64,000 nt of DNA. Source: Solanum dulcamara. Taxonomy: Eukaryota > Streptophyta > Magnoliopsida > Solanales > Solanaceae. Of this stretch, positions 36,181-48,857 are shown piece after piece. Location of the stretch: contig NC_077245.1 in the NCBI RefSeq assembly GCF_947179165.1, forward strand, positions 47,393,286 to 47,457,285. Reading direction: 5' to 3'. Within the stretch, counting starts at the first letter, position 1. Every line of letters starts with the position of its first letter. Under the pieces are notes generated by a model. It was not told the origin of the DNA, did no database searches, and saw only the letters and a list, made by a program, of their open reading frames with translations. The translations under genes were made by a program, and so were the position numbers.

Positions 36181-36439
36181 GGAACATTCGTCCTCGAATA
36201 AGTTTCAACTAATACAGGAAAGACATGGAAAAAGGATTTAGAAATCTGACATGGACATGAGGACACTTTAAAAAATGCATAGAACATGTAAACTTCGTGC
36301 TTAAAATAAAACATAGTCCTTGAGAGAAATCATTTTCATGAATCATGCATGCATATGAATGACATATGGAACTGAAATGTAGAAGTTTAATTGATTTGAT
36401 CATGAACAACTTAGTACCTTTAGGGTTAAGTGAAAGGAA

Positions 36440-36680
36440 AGAGATAAGGATATCACTTCATCATGTCTGATCCCACTTCCCACCTAGCACTCTCTACTTG
36501 TTGATTCCTCCATAACACTTTGACGGATACATCTTTATTTCTTAACCACTTCACTTGCCGGTCTAAAATCTCAATCAGGATCTCTTCATAATTCAAACTC
36601 TCTTCAATACTCACATTCTCTATTGGCATAACAGAATTCAGATCACCCACAAACTTTCTCAATATTGACACATATACCTT
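36440..36680 (-). pseudogene. Integrase C-terminal/chromodomain tail, element G
   Basis: Minus-strand frame of 72 residues: VSILRKFVGDLNSV-type start, NYEEILIEILDRQVKWLRNKDVSVKVLWRNQQVESARWE and a short acidic end. This is the conserved end of Ty3/gypsy integrase (usual LSYEEVPVEILDRQVKKLRNKEV). It is open across this block but isolated from any upstream integrase. Confidence 0.85.
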
Positions 36681-36959
36681 AGGCTACTACACCTCTATAG
36701 GAAAATAGAGTACTACTCCTTACTACCCATATTCATCATACCTCGAAACCTAATAAAGAAACACACAATGCATCGTACATTCACCCATGTTCCATCATCA
36801 CCACATTCAAGCCTAGTTCTATAACGACTCTAATATACTCACTTGAAACCCTGAAAAACAAGTCATCAATATACTACTATAATCATTCACATATCTACAA
36901 CCACACATTCAAACCTACCATTTTAACCACTTTATTGCTCCTTTGAAGTCAACATCACT
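36681..36959. other. Low-complexity internal sequence of G
   Basis: C- and A-rich stretch ('cacattcaa', 'ctacaaccacac') with no protein block. It lies exactly where RT, RNase H and most of integrase should be. Confidence 0.4.
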
Positions 36960-37110
36960 TAATAATATTTGTATCTACCCTTAAATACTGAATCATGACC
37001 CTTCCATTATAGTATAGACTTATTTGGGAATTGAAACTTGACTAAATGAGTTCTACAATCTATAGAAGCGTAAGATACCAATCCATACCAATCGTTACCA
37101 TTTCAAAAAA
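36960..37110 (-). pseudogene. Protease C-terminal remnant, element G
   Basis: Strong similarity to 10010-10140 of element L, same strand ('ctgaatcatgacccttccatt', 'ttgggaattgaaacttga', 'acaatctatagaagc'), which encodes the YASIDC end of the protease. Only this end is kept. Confidence 0.7.
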
Positions 37111-37119
37111 GGGAATCCA

Positions 37120-38174
37120 AACTTATTGAATGAAGAACCACGCTAAGTTTGGGGACCCACAGAGGGGTAGGGCTGAGATCGCCGAAGACTATCCTTATCA
37201 TTCTTATACACCCTTGGACAATGCCTCAACTTATGATCCTTCGCACAACAACCAAAACATATACCCGAACCGGCTAGACAATCTCCCGAATGGTACCTTC
37301 CACACTTTTGGCATGCAAGAAAAGCTTGACCACTATAATTGTCACCTTGATATCTAGGTTAGGCACCCTATCCATGTGATACTTAGGTACTGAAGTATCA
37401 TCAACAGATGATCCATTCTCAATCCGAGCCTTTTTAGTCATCCTAGGAACCTCCTTATGCTTTTTTCTCTTCAATTTGCTCGGCATGAGTCATTAGTCTA
37501 GAGATATCCATTTTCTTTATTAACATGGCTGTCTTACATTCTTGAACAACCTAATCTGAAACACCTGATATAAAATTACTCATTCGGGCTCGAGGGTTAG
37601 ACACCAAAGTAGAAGCATACTTGGGAAACTTTATAAAGTTGGGGGCATACTCCCTTACACTCATACCCCCTTGCTTCAAGTTGATAAATTTCATCACCTT
37701 CGCCTCCCTCAACTCTAAGGGAAAGAAATGGTCAAGAAATACACCCTTAAAACTTTGCCAATCTATAAGACCCGCATTCACTCTTTCGGCCTTCCATTGG
37801 TTGTACCACACTTAAGCGATACCCTTGAGTTGGTAGGCTGCCCACTCCGTTTTTTCTTCTGAAGTCACTCCGATAATGCTCACTATCTTATAGACCTCAT
37901 CAATGAACTCTGGAGGATCCTCATTGACTTTTGATCCATGAAACTCTGGAGGATTCATTCATGCAAAGTCCCTTACTCTTGAGGCCGCAGTAGGAACATT
38001 AGGAGGAATCGCAACCCCTTGGTTGGTCACTACTTGGGCTAGCATAGTAATGGAGGTTTGGAACTACGCATTACTCACTTGGTCTGATAGAGGACCATTA
38101 TCTTAAGGAGTTGGGGGAGCTTGGGATTCATTAGCATTGTCTCCCCTTGGCGACAATGGTCTTCTTGGAGCCAT
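37120..38174 (-). pseudogene. Broken gag, element G
   Basis: Starts with ATG at 38174 (MAPRRPLSP), then GVAIPPNVPTAASRVRDFA, MNPPEFHGSKVNEDPPEFID and VYKIVSIIGVTSEEK (37840-37990 region), a WYNQWKAERVNAG, FKGVFLDHFFPLELREAKV, GGMSVREYAPNFIKFPKYA block (37551-37811), then KKMDISRLM-type text and a degraded zinc-knuckle region near 37270-37330. In-frame stops and shifts occur near 37985, 37815 and 37490. Sister of the K and L Gags. Confidence 0.83.
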
Positions 38175-38382
38175 CTTTTTGAAAATGGCAAAGAAAGAAC
38201 GTTAGGGAAAAGAAGTCTTACGGTAAACTCTATATCACGATATGGATCATAAAAGAAGTGAGAATTCCTAAACACCTCATAGACTCCTACTCATAAGTAT
38301 GGTGCGCTTCACACCCATGAATAAGACTCTACTCGATGCGGCATGTTGGAAACCCTAGGACACTTGGAAAAACCTTGTGCTT

Positions 38383-38394
38383 TTATACCAAGTT
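38383..38394 (-). other. Decayed primer-binding site, element G
   Basis: 'ttataccaagtt' preceded by 'tgct'; the final TACCA of the GCTCTGATACCA pattern is intact, four bases from the LTR start. Confidence 0.55.
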
Positions 38395-40598
38395 TATCAT
38401 GACCCAACCTAGGGCCTAGTCATAACACGACAATCGAAACCCCAAAGAGATCAAACCAAGCCTCTTGTACATATCATAAGCATATATAAGATAAAGTATA
38501 AAAGTAGAAACATCATAAGAGAGTCTAAAACAATGAATAAAAATCTAAGAATATCTTATGACAACATAGACTCAAACATATATCTAACTAGATGCCTTTA
38601 AACATGAGTATGGGCGGGGGATAAGACATGTCTCTAGATCACCCTCAATTTACAACATAAGCAAAAGTCTTTTGAAAATAAAATAGTAACCAACTTGAAA
38701 CTAGTCCTCGGTCAATGAGGACTCACCACAACACTTTGAGATAGGAACTCCTACTAATTACGTGGACGATTAGGATCTTCAACCTCAATCCCTATATTAT
38801 GAGATAATGTAGGCAAAAGTATGCATTAGTACGTTAGAATGTACAAAGTATGAGGGCGTGACATGCAACGTAAATCATGTAATACAAAGATCAAGTAAAT
38901 CACGTGATAGGATGGAATACGTAAAGACATGAGAAAATCATATTGACCAAAGAATTTAAAAACATAAAGTCAAAATCATAACATACTTAAGACATCATAC
39001 ATATGTGGGATAGGAACTATAACCGACAATAAGACCATGCGAGCTATAATATGAAATCCCAATGTTTATCCTACGTCGGAGAAAAAGGGGAGACTACTTG
39101 CCAAGGTAGACTCGTACATGCCTAAGTGGATCCACTAATCGGTCGTGTGAAATGGGTACTCACCTTTAGTTCTTAGAGTCGGGTACTCACCTCTAAGCGT
39201 TGATATTTTAGGTACTCACCTCTTAGAGATTTGGATATTCGCCTCTAATTCCTTTGTTCCTACGGTGGCACATATTTTTGAGATAAGAGACTTTATATAA
39301 GGACCTCTTAATTCGAGCCCCCCCCCCTCAAGTCCACATTCGATGCTAAGTCAAATCCCAAGGAATACATACATAACATAAGATCATAATTTCATATATC
39401 ATAGTCATGATCATAGGCTTAAAATCATAGAATAACTCATTTTCATAACATACTTGTAATGTGAGAATTTGCCCTTTCATCATTAAAATCATATTTGCAT
39501 AATTCATATTTTTAGGCCTTAGGTCACCTTACTTCATAACTTGCATGAAGAACCATAATTTGAAACATACTTATAATTCATGATCAGAATGGAAATACAT
39601 AGTCATAATTCATACTTTGAAAATTCATGATCATAGCTTGTACTTGAAATTTGGGTATGACATTAATGCATGATCAATTTACTTCAAAATCATGAAATTA
39701 ACTTGAAGATATGCATGATCATAAACTTTATATCAGCACATACATAATTCATATAGATAATATCCCTTAGAAGTATAAATTAAAATACTCATAATTTACA
39801 TCACGAACCCTAGATATCAAAATAGGAGAATTTATGGAAAAACTCTTCAATTTAATTCAATAACAAATTAATTTATATCAAAATAGACTCATGATCATAT
39901 TTTAAATAAAAATTCAAGCAATTGGAATAGATATCACAAAACCCATAAAATACCATACTTTAATTTGATAGAAAACCTTAAAAAATTGATTGGGCTTCAT
40001 GGATGAAAGAATCTATGAATCAACCTACATACCTTGAGTCAGAACACTCATTAATTTGGAAGAACTTGAGGGTTTTGATGGAGAGCTTGAGTGAATTTGT
40101 TTGAAGTCTTCAATGGAAACCCTTGAGAGCTTTTTTATAGAGAGAGAAATATTTTATAGATGAATTGTAGAAGAATGAATAGAATTAGAGGTTTAAGTTA
40201 ATTTATAGAGTTAAATTAGGTCCTAAAAATGTCTAGGTTCATTAACTAATAATTTGGGAAAAGTCTAAAATACCTCTTAAATAAACTCAATTTGGCCAGA
40301 AGACCTTTCCAGGTCCGCGACGTGGACTTGTCGCGATCAACTCTGCCAAAAAACTGTCCCAAGGTCCGCGACGTGGTCCTATCGTGGACCACACTATTTT
40401 GTGGTTTCTTTGAAAATCCTTCTTCCGATCTACGTATCCTAAAAATCCATCGAGACTATTTTCCCATAGGTTTTTACCCCATGATCAATATTTCGAACTT
40501 AGATTTTCCAAAAAGATTAAGGATAATGCGTTACATGAGCGTCTTATTTCTAAGGCATTCTTAAGGTATTTTGTGATCATTTTTTGAGGGATGTTACT
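38395..40598 (-). mobile_element. 5' LTR of element G
   Basis: TATCATGACCC (decayed TGTCATGACCC) to GATGTTACT, 2.2 kb. Reference copy for the type-G LTR pieces at 2992-4714, 8866-9818 and 62315-64000. Its U3 contains GGTCCGCGACGTGG repeats (40311, 40362). It appears to have been inserted into the 5' LTR of element I, whose tail follows immediately. Confidence 0.82.
39150..39250. repeat. Short tandem repeat in G LTR
   Basis: About four imperfect units of the type 'ggtactcacctcttagag' at 39150-39250. A single block is present at this LTR position in the copy at 2992-4714. Confidence 0.6.
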
Positions 40599-40817
40599 GT
40601 ACTAGTGACTTCTAGGTTCTTAGAGGGATTCAATAATTTGTATTTTTGTATATATATTATCAAGTTTCTCCTTATTTCAACATTTATTTTATTTCTCTTA
40701 CATCTATTTAGTCTCCACCCATATACCCATTACTAGCAATTCCAGGTTACGGGTTTGGCTAACCTATCTATGGGCTATGATATATGACATCACGCCTTGA
40801 GAAATTGAGTCATGACA
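40599..40817 (+). mobile_element. 5' LTR tail of element I
   Basis: Matches the last about 220 bases of the LTR at 44561-47739 ('gtactagtgacttc', 'gggattcaata.tttgtattttt', 'cccattactagca.ttcca', ending GTCATGACA). The rest is lost at the G junction. Confidence 0.82.
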
Positions 40818-40820
40818 AGT

Positions 40821-40832
40821 TGGTATTAGAGC
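40821..40832 (+). other. Primer-binding site, element I
   Basis: TGGTATTAGAGC, one mismatch from TGGTATCAGAGC, three bases after the LTR end. Confidence 0.82.
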
Positions 40833-41023
40833 CTCAGGTTCATCGATCTCACTTGTACAAAGCTAACGTCTAGTAGAGTCTTGTGAGTAAGTGTAGAGTC
40901 ATCAGTAACCCATCTTTAGGAAGTTATAGGATACCATTAGGAACATTCTCTATGGTTTATCATTCTATGTAGTTGTGTCTTTTAATGGTTTTGTGAAATC
41001 TCATTTGTTCCATTCTTTTACAG

Positions 41024-41420
41024 GGATGGATAGTGCACATCGTACTACTAATGGCGATGACCCACCAGGATTTGGCAGGCCTAAAGGCCGCCCTTGTTGT
41101 ACAGGTAGGGGAGTTTCACCAGTCCCTGATCCATATATAGCTCCCGAGCATGTATAGGAGCATTAGGATGCCCCTATTCCTCCTTATCCATAGGGATCAC
41201 CATCGACAACACAACCTCCAGCCGTACCAGTTATGACCATAGTTGCTTGTTTTATTCAGTTGATACTTTGCTAGCCCCATGATTCTAGATACTTTATTCA
41301 TTCAATCACCACAATGATGTATTGCGACTTGAGACAACACTACTAGTTGTATGGTATTAGGAGAGATATAGTTGAGTATGTGTCTTGTTGTTTGAGTTGC
41401 TAGCAGGTAAAGGCCAAGCA
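41024..41420 (+). pseudogene. Gag start of element I (broken)
   Basis: A frame opening at the ATG at 41029 gives MDSAHRTTNGDDPPGFGRPKG and then a proline-containing stretch to a stop at 41157. Continuing past it the text is PYP-rich, then decays (CFIQLILC-like). The position after the primer-binding site and leader suggests the Gag amino terminus. Most of gag, protease and RT is missing before integrase starts at about 41436. Confidence 0.55.
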
Positions 41421-42450
41421 TCATAGGCTTATGAGGTGATTAAGAGATTACCCATTCTCAAGTGGAAATTGGAGCGTATCATCATGGACTTTGTGATGGG
41501 GTTGCATCAAACTTCCATAGGTATTGATGGTATTTGGGTCATCATTGATCGATTTACCAAGTCAACACACTTCTTGCTAGTTTTTGTCTACTTTCAGCAT
41601 AGAGCATCTAGCTCGTGTCTATATTCAGGAGATAGTCCATTTTCATAGGGTACTAGTGTCTATTATATTAGATAGATGTTGTTAGTTGACTTCCAGTTTC
41701 TAGAGAGATTTTTCATAGAGAGTTCGGCACTCAGGTTGGTCTTAACACTTCATTTCATCTATAGACCGATGGATAGTTAGAGCATACTATCCAGGTCCTA
41801 GAGGACATGTTATGGTCTTCTTTATTGTAGTTTGGTGGTCAGTGGAATCAATTCTTGTCCCTAGCGGAGTTTGTATACAATAATAGTTACCACTCAAGCA
41901 TTTAGATGGCCCCATTTGAGGCCTTGTATAGTAGGCTTTATCACACTCATATTGGATGATTTGAGTGACACCAAAGTTATCTGATTGTAGGTGTCATCCT
42001 TTATATTTTGAGGTTGGAGATTGAGTATTCTTGTGGGTATGGTCCTTGAAGGGTGTAATGATATTTGGTAGGTGGGGTAAGCTTATCACTATATACTTTG
42101 GGACTTTTGAGATCCTAAAGAAAGTTGGGGAGGTTGATTATGAGTTGTCTCTACCCCTAGCGTTTTGGCTATACATCCAGTTTTTCATATTTCTATTGTG
42201 TGCCAGTACATCACACATAAGTCCTACATACTTCAGTATGATTTTGTAGAGTTGGACGATCGTTTCATATTTGTTGAGGAGTTGGTTGCTATATTAGCTA
42301 GAGATGTTTGATAGCTTCATTCTAGGTCTATCCTTCTGGTTAAGGTCCAGTGGTGACACCGCATGATCAAGGAGACAACTTGGGAGACCAAGTAGGAGAT
42401 GCAGGAGCATTTCCCCATCTTATTTGAGCCTCCATTTATATCCCTGTCCT
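41420..42450 (+). pseudogene. Broken integrase with C-terminal tail, element I
   Basis: Clear integrase core text: IKRLPILKWKLERIIMDFVMGLHQT, DGIWVIIDRFTKSTHFLL (41436-41648; first catalytic Asp region MDF and the DRFTKS block), then after shifts RIFHREFGTQVGLNTSFHL-like, a W..QFLSLAEFVYNNSYHSSI-like block near 41840-41905, MAPFEALYSRLYHTHIG near 41908-41965, a LKGVMIFGRWGKL block (42031-42090), VGEVDYELSLPL near 42120-42160 and WETK.EMQEHFPILFEP near 42378-42430. Multiple stops and shifts. Confidence 0.85.
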
Positions 42451-42452
42451 TA

Positions 42453-42457
42453 CATTT
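42453..42457. repeat. Target duplication of J, left (CATTT)
   Basis: CATTT at the left of LTR J pairs with CATTC at 44526-44530; one base differs. The join restores a plausible 'cattcagggac' block of element I. Confidence 0.65.
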
Positions 42458-44525
42458 TGTCATGACCCAAAATGGGCAATGAGTGGCACCCACACTTAAC
42501 CTCCCAGGTGGGAGAACCAAAGATATAAACCCCAACTAATAAATATGACACTAACGCGGAAGCTCAATTAAATATGTTTTGCCAAATCCTGAAAGTCATC
42601 ACATGAAGGACATTTAAATTCTAAAACTAAGTCTCAAATTATCAAACACCAAATAAATAAATAATATAACCTGTACGAAAACTAAGGACACCATGCTATG
42701 AAAAGAGATTCCATCGCCAGCTAGAAGGATAGCTCACCCTGCAATCTGATGAACTGGAGACTAACTAGAGCTGAGGTATAGTCAAAGTCGGTGGAACACT
42801 CACTGCACTTCACAAAATAAAAGAAGAAAAGATACAAGGGGTTAGTACAGGACAACAAGTACTGAGTAGGTATTATCGGCTGACTCAAAAAAGAAATCAA
42901 CATGCATAAAGTAATAGCGAGAAATCAACAACAACACTTAACAGGTGGCAACCAATGAACAATTACATAACCAGTCAATGATATCAAGATCACACATGAG
43001 GACTCAGGCCTCCACATCACGCTCTTTTGGGAAATGAGTTATTGGAAATTGGGTAGCATTAAGTCATTTAAAGTTGTTTTCCTTTAATATTATTGTGCCA
43101 GAATGTGACGCCCAATCCAAATATACTGTGTCAGAATATGACACTTGATCCAATAATACCGTGTCAGAACGTTACACCTGATCCAAATATACCTTGTCGG
43201 TATGTGACACCTGATCCAAATATAATTAATTTATCATTCTTTATTTTTGTAATCCACTTCATTAGGAATATTTTATCAAGCCTTCTTTATTCAAGGCACC
43301 AATTTTTGATAGGGCAATTTCAAGATTACAAGTTTTATGGTCTTTGAATTTCAAACAAATCACAAGAACATACCAACCATCCAAACCACAACAATTAAAT
43401 GCATAGTAAACTTCACATATTTTTCAATAACTATCAATTACTATTAGGAGTCTATCTATGATATAAAATAAAAATCATAACCTACCTCAACCGAGAACCG
43501 TATCCAAGCAAGCTAATTCACCAATGTCTTTCTTTTTTTTGATGCCTTAAAATGTTTTCAATCTATCAAATATATAATATTCATAAGTACATAAGTCCAT
43601 AAACACTCATATCACTATATATCTATCCTAGACTCAATAACCTATCCAAATCTATAATCAAATTCCTAAATTTTGATACTAACTAATATCTCAAGTCTCA
43701 TATTCTTAAATATTAAGCATGACTTAAGTCTCAATTCCTCCAATATTATAATTTTAATAATATTTATATAATACAATACACCTAATATTTAATTACCTAT
43801 ATTAATATATTAAAATGTAACATGAACGAAATAGAAAAGAAAAACGAAAAGAAAATATATATTTATATATATGCAAAATGCCAGAATCCATCTCCAAGCT
43901 CCATACTACCAACCACTAGCTAATGATGGATAATCATTAGCCAATAATGTCAACAAATTCTTACTCAAATTTTCATTCGTATAAAAACAAGAACAATAAA
44001 TTTTGATATCCACCCATAAGAACTAGTAATTTTCCACTTCATTACATCTCTTAGTCATTGCCTCGTGATTTCTTTTAATTAGCCCTCATTCTCATTTTCT
44101 TTATCATCATTCTGTGATTACCAAGTTGACAACCACTCATACAAATTGACTCCAATTTCCTCCCCTAAATACATACAATGATTATGAATTGCCTGAAGCT
44201 GTGTGCACGTCTTTTGTAATACTCACGTTGAGATCAGTAAGTCTTCTCGACCTAATTCTTTTTCAATTTCTTTCTACTATAGATAATTGTGAACCTAAAG
44301 TAACCAACCCTACTATTTATTTTAATAAATAAAGTAGTATAGGATATTAAATAAATTACCACTTTAGCCCATTAATTAAATAAGTTATCTAAAAACACCC
44401 TTCAATTAATTAACCATAGTTATTGAATAATTCAAAATACCTATTAAAATTTTACGGGATGAATCTTTTATGAAATAATAATTAAAAAAACCCAAGTACT
44501 CAAAATGACCTAATGGGTTGTTACA
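42458..44525 (-). mobile_element. Solo LTR J inside element I
   Basis: TGTCATGACCC to GGGTTGTTACA, 2068 bp, splitting element I between its integrase tail and its polypurine tract. No internal sequence is attached, so it is a solo LTR formed by LTR-LTR recombination. It contains a four-unit minisatellite at 43095-43226 and AT-rich sequence at 43560-43870. Orientation is assigned minus from the TGTCATGACCC end lying on the left. Confidence 0.8.
43095..43226. repeat. Four-unit 33-bp minisatellite
   Basis: Units at 43095-43127, 43128-43160, 43161-43193 and 43194-43226 all follow the pattern 'gtgtcagaa.gt.acacc' plus 'tgatccaaatatacc'. The 11-codon period yields a repetitive open frame, but there is no reason to call it a gene. 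Confidence 0.9.
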
Positions 44526-44540
44526 CATTCAGGGACAAAA

Positions 44541-44560
44541 GTTCTTTTAGTAGTGGATGT
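44541..44560 (+). other. Polypurine-side block, element I
   Basis: 'gttcttttagtagtggatgt' follows the split 'cattcagggacaaaa' block and precedes the TGTAGTGAC LTR start. It is nearly identical to the H sequence at 5725-5742, so H and I are related. Confidence 0.6.
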
Positions 44561-47500
44561 TGTAGTGACTTTCTAGGTCATTTTCCTTATATTGATTCCA
44601 TTTCATCAGTTAGAGCATTTCTATAGTGACCCCCGGTCATTTATGACCTGCTTGCGCCGGTAGCTCGGTTTTCTGGTCGTTCATTTAGATTTTTTGCAGA
44701 TTTTCGTGTTGGAAGGTCTTTATAACTTGAAAAGTAATTTTTGAGTTAAAGTGCAGGAATATGTCCTCGAAAAGGATATATGATAGTTTCATCAGCTCTG
44801 GATTGGCCAAATTAGGGTAGAAGCATGGACAATTTGGATTGGCCAAATTGGGGTTTTCAGTGTGAGTTTAAGCAATTTTTAGCATTTTAGCTTTGAAAAC
44901 TAGCCGGCGGTTAACTTTGGTCAATATTATTGGAAAACACGCTCGGATAAATTTTTTGACAATGCAACTATATATAAAATGATCATTATGATCTGGAACG
45001 ACCTTTTGTTCGACTCCCAAGGCTTTAAGACTCATTCCAAGCCCCTTGGTGGAATTTTGTTAAAATTGCATTGGAAGTGGACCCACATTCAATCGCAAAA
45101 ACTTCATATGGAAATTTTGACTATGCCATTGAATCTGAAATATCTAATTTGGTAGGATAACATAGTCCATTTGCACATACGCTTTCCGAACAAATCCCGA
45201 ACACCCCGTCAGAGTTTTTGAACTTGGAGAATATTAGGTAAAAAGCTGATATCTGGCGCTCAATAGCCATTGTATGTATGTTCAAAGGGCGATTTCTCCT
45301 TCATTATAAACTCAAAATTGGTTATTCAAAGACTTATGTTCAAGGAAATTTCATGGGGAATCCATTGGTGCCTTCAAAATCTTGATTAGAAACTTAATGT
45401 GAGGTAAATTCACGACTTTAGCTACTGTCTCTTGTAATTTTCATAATGGAATTGGGGTGAACTTTGGAAAATTGTTTTTTTGATCATTTTAGGTTCAGTT
45501 TTTGCGATTAAAAAGTCTAAATATTGGGTGTTTCATGAAAATCCTTGTGGTGTAATTGATTTTAGCTTTTGATGCTTCTTTTTGGTAATTTTCCCCTCTT
45601 AAACTACTGTACCATTTTCGGATTAGATTTTTGCTGAATTTTGAGATTTGATATCTTCAGCATTTTGGGTCTATTTTCAGCGATTCTTGTGGCTAAATTG
45701 TGGTTTTTTTTGCAAGAAACATCGGGATATGCTTGATTTTAGTTGTGGAGACTTCGTTTCAGGTATTTTCTCATAAATCGCTACAGCCATAATTAGTTTT
45801 TTTTTGCTAAATTTGGGTTTTCTTGTGAGTTTCATTTAAAGTGCTTTTGCACCCTAAATCATGTTTCATTTTGGCACATATATTTGGGCACTATTTTTAA
45901 CTAGTTTTTTGCGCCAATCCCCGAATTACATATGCGATTCCAACATATCCTATTTTAGACTCCGAAATTGGTTCATATACGAAATTGTGATTTAATTATC
46001 TAAACGAATATAATGACATTTTGATTTTGTTTTTGGCTGTATGGTGATGTTCAGAGATCGTCTTGAAAGAAAAAGCTCTGGAAAAGTAATTAGGAGCACG
46101 CTCAAGTGGCCTACAGGTAGGCTATAACTTTCCTTTCCTTAGATTGAGCTGGATTGTGTGAAAACATGTTCAAATTATTGGAATATTGGAGTTGGCTAGC
46201 TTATTTACATGCCTTAGGGTAGAAATCATATCTTAGGTTCTATTTCGGGTATAGAAAACATGTGATCCTTGGTATTATTTGGTGGTACAATTACCAATTT
46301 CTTCCTCATTTTATTGGTACTGCGATGTATGTTGGCCTTAGAGTAGGTAAGTGAAAACTTGCCTTAGATGCCCTGTTGTCGCTTCAATGGGCTTAGATTC
46401 CTGTAAAATGGTGTAGCAGACTAGATTCTACTAGTTGGGCCTTATCTAGGCAGTAATTTTGCTCCATGAACAACCTTATCCATAATTTCCTAAGTTTGCG
46501 ACTTTCCATATTCATTGGTGTTCCTAGACCTTGTGTTCGGCTTATTTCGGTTCCGGATGGATCCCAAGTGTATATTATGAGTTTTTTATTTTTGCATGGA
46601 GATCTATGTACATTATACTTTATATATTTGAGACCTATACTTGCTAAGGAAAGGGAGCTATGGGTGATTTACTAGGCATCTACTAGAAAAATAAGTTGGA
46701 TTGGCATCTGGATTAGGTACTTTTGTGGAGCATTGAGGTGCAGGCCCTACCCTTACGGAATCACTACTTATATAGAGCATCAGAGTACATTTACCGCCTC
46801 TAGTGATTCATTATTTATAAAAGAGCTTCGGGATGCAATCCTTGCCTCTATTGAGTATGTCATTTATGTTGAATATCGGGGTTATAGGCATGCCTCTACC
46901 ACACTGTCAAATTGGATAAGTATCCAGGGTTGCAGTCCCTACCTTAGTACCTAGGGAATTCATTCCTAGAGAACCCTAGGTCCTGCCCTTTTTAGAATAC
47001 TAATTTTGTGTGCTCGACGGAATTATGGGGGTTCGCTTGGGTTTTACTTTAAATTATGCACAGGTTTCTCGACTCTCGACGGGGCTTATAGGAGACCGGT
47101 TGGTTGTACTTAGTGTAGATACATTGGCTTAGTTTAGCCTATCTTTATAGCTAATACCTTTCCTTACCTTAGACACTATATTATGACTTCGACTGAGTTT
47201 ATTCCCCTTTTTCGTATTTCTTTCACCTTCCTTGCTCAATTGACCTATAATGTCTACTAGGTACCTTTTATCTGGTACTGATACTATACTCTACATCTAC
47301 TTTCTAGATGCACGTCCAAGCACCAGCTACTTTCATTGACAAATCAATCCTATTGCGGCCAGATTCGTAGACCAGAGTGAGCACATGCCATTTTGAGATC
47401 ATTTTTGTCTCCTTCATCTTGGATGGCTCATATTTTTTTTCTTTTGAGGCTAGACGGTGTTGTAGATATATTTTGGTCTACTTTTGGAACTTGTACTTAT

Positions 47501-47739
47501 TTTATTTTGGTAGCAGCTGTGTACTAGTGACTTCCAAGTTTTGAAAGGGATTCAATATTTTGTATTTTTTATATATTTTATCTAGTTTCTCCTTTATTTC
47601 AACATTTATTCTATTTCTCTTAGATCTGTTTAGTTTCCGTCCATATTCCCATTACTAGCAGTTCCAAATTATGAGTTTTGCTTACCCACCGGTGGGTTAT
47701 GGTTTTTGCCATCACGACTTAAGAAATCAGGTCGTGACA
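44561..47739 (+). mobile_element. 3' LTR of element I
   Basis: TGTAGTGACTTTCTAGGTC to CAGGTCGTGACA, 3.18 kb. Its tail repeats the 5' LTR tail at 40599-40817. The middle is T-rich and has several 'attttgg.t' and 'gggttttc' runs. Short open frames at 46466-46954 show no known motif. Confidence 0.82.
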
Positions 47740-48857
47740 ACATTGTTTTGATATTGTTGATGACATGCTTGTATTGATAGAGCATTTTCACATGTTTTGT
47801 GGTACAATCCCGATTCAATCATGGATTTTTACTACTATTTTTGAGAAGGCATTCTGACACTTTTTATTATTTTTAAAATTAGTTTTAACAGGTGTCGTAC
47901 CACCTAGATCATTTGGACACTAATTTTGAGACTTATGAGGCATCAAGGACGTACTCATTTTTTAGTGGTAGTATCATAGGCATCGGGGATGCATACAGTT
48001 TTTATTGATATCCGGCGCGACATCTCTTTTTCTCTATATTGGCTACATCTGGGATGCCTTTAGCTAGTACTTGACTATCTGGGGTGTCGCCCTTTCCTAA
48101 ATAGGCTTGGCTACTCAATCTCCGGTACCATGTCATGCAATCTATATGTTGTGTATAAGACCTTGTTAGGGCCCATGTAGTTTATATGGACCCGCATTCC
48201 CTATGGGACCTTCTGACTGTGAATATCACTGTATAGGATGATGGAGCCACCTAAGTCCTACTTGGTAGGCCGAAGGTCGGGATGGGTCTATATACTTATT
48301 TATTGATGATCTTTGTGAGCCACCATTGATGTTATTGGTTTTTACTACAAAGTTGCATTCATTAGCATAACCTATAACCAATATACTTGTTTGGTATTTT
48401 GTCCCCCGGTTTAATGGGGGCCTGGGGTATGGTTTTCATTTATTGTACCTTCTAGGAGTATAGGTCGGTTATTATTGGATTATACTTGTTCTTATCTTAT
48501 GTTATATTTTTTGTTGGTACTCCCTACTAGTTTGAGTTGGATTAGTACTTAGGTGGATATGTGATTACAGATAACAACAAGTATTCCATTCTTAATTAGT
48601 TGACTCTAATAGTGCCTTCTTATTGTAAATAAGTTGTATGTTTGCACTTTTAGTTGTGTTTCTTGACTCTGTTCCTTTCTATATGTATTATATCTCTTGA
48701 TCTTATTACCCGTAATACCTTGTGTTTGCTCTTGCTTTGTTACTTGTGTTGTATTTACCTTGTTATATATTATCTATACTTTTTTATCTGTCGATATCAA
48801 TTGGCATATGCCTATTTTGGGGGTCTTACATGTTTTACCAACCTAAAATATAATAAC
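47740..48857. other. Unassigned, possible old retroelement sequence
   Basis: About 1.1 kb without clear element ends. A short IVDDMLVL-like reading near 47752-47780 vaguely recalls the RT YxDD region but lacks supporting blocks. GC-balanced text such as 'cccatgtagtttatatggaccc' and 'ggccgaaggtcgggatggg' near 48170-48280 is unlike the neighbouring LTRs. I cannot assign a family. Confidence 0.35.

Noticed and set aside
37130..37357. Plus-strand 75-codon open frame
   Set aside because: It is the complement of the zinc-knuckle part of the minus-strand gag of element G.
43095..43226. CRISPR-like array or repetitive protein gene
   Set aside because: Units abut without spacers, number only four, and sit in a plant LTR.
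46466..46954. Two open frames in the LTR of element I
   Set aside because: No motif, no conservation with the related LTR, and located inside a 3.2-kb LTR.
47752..47780. Reverse transcriptase YxDD motif
   Set aside because: An isolated IVDDMLVL reading without neighbouring RT blocks is too weak to call.
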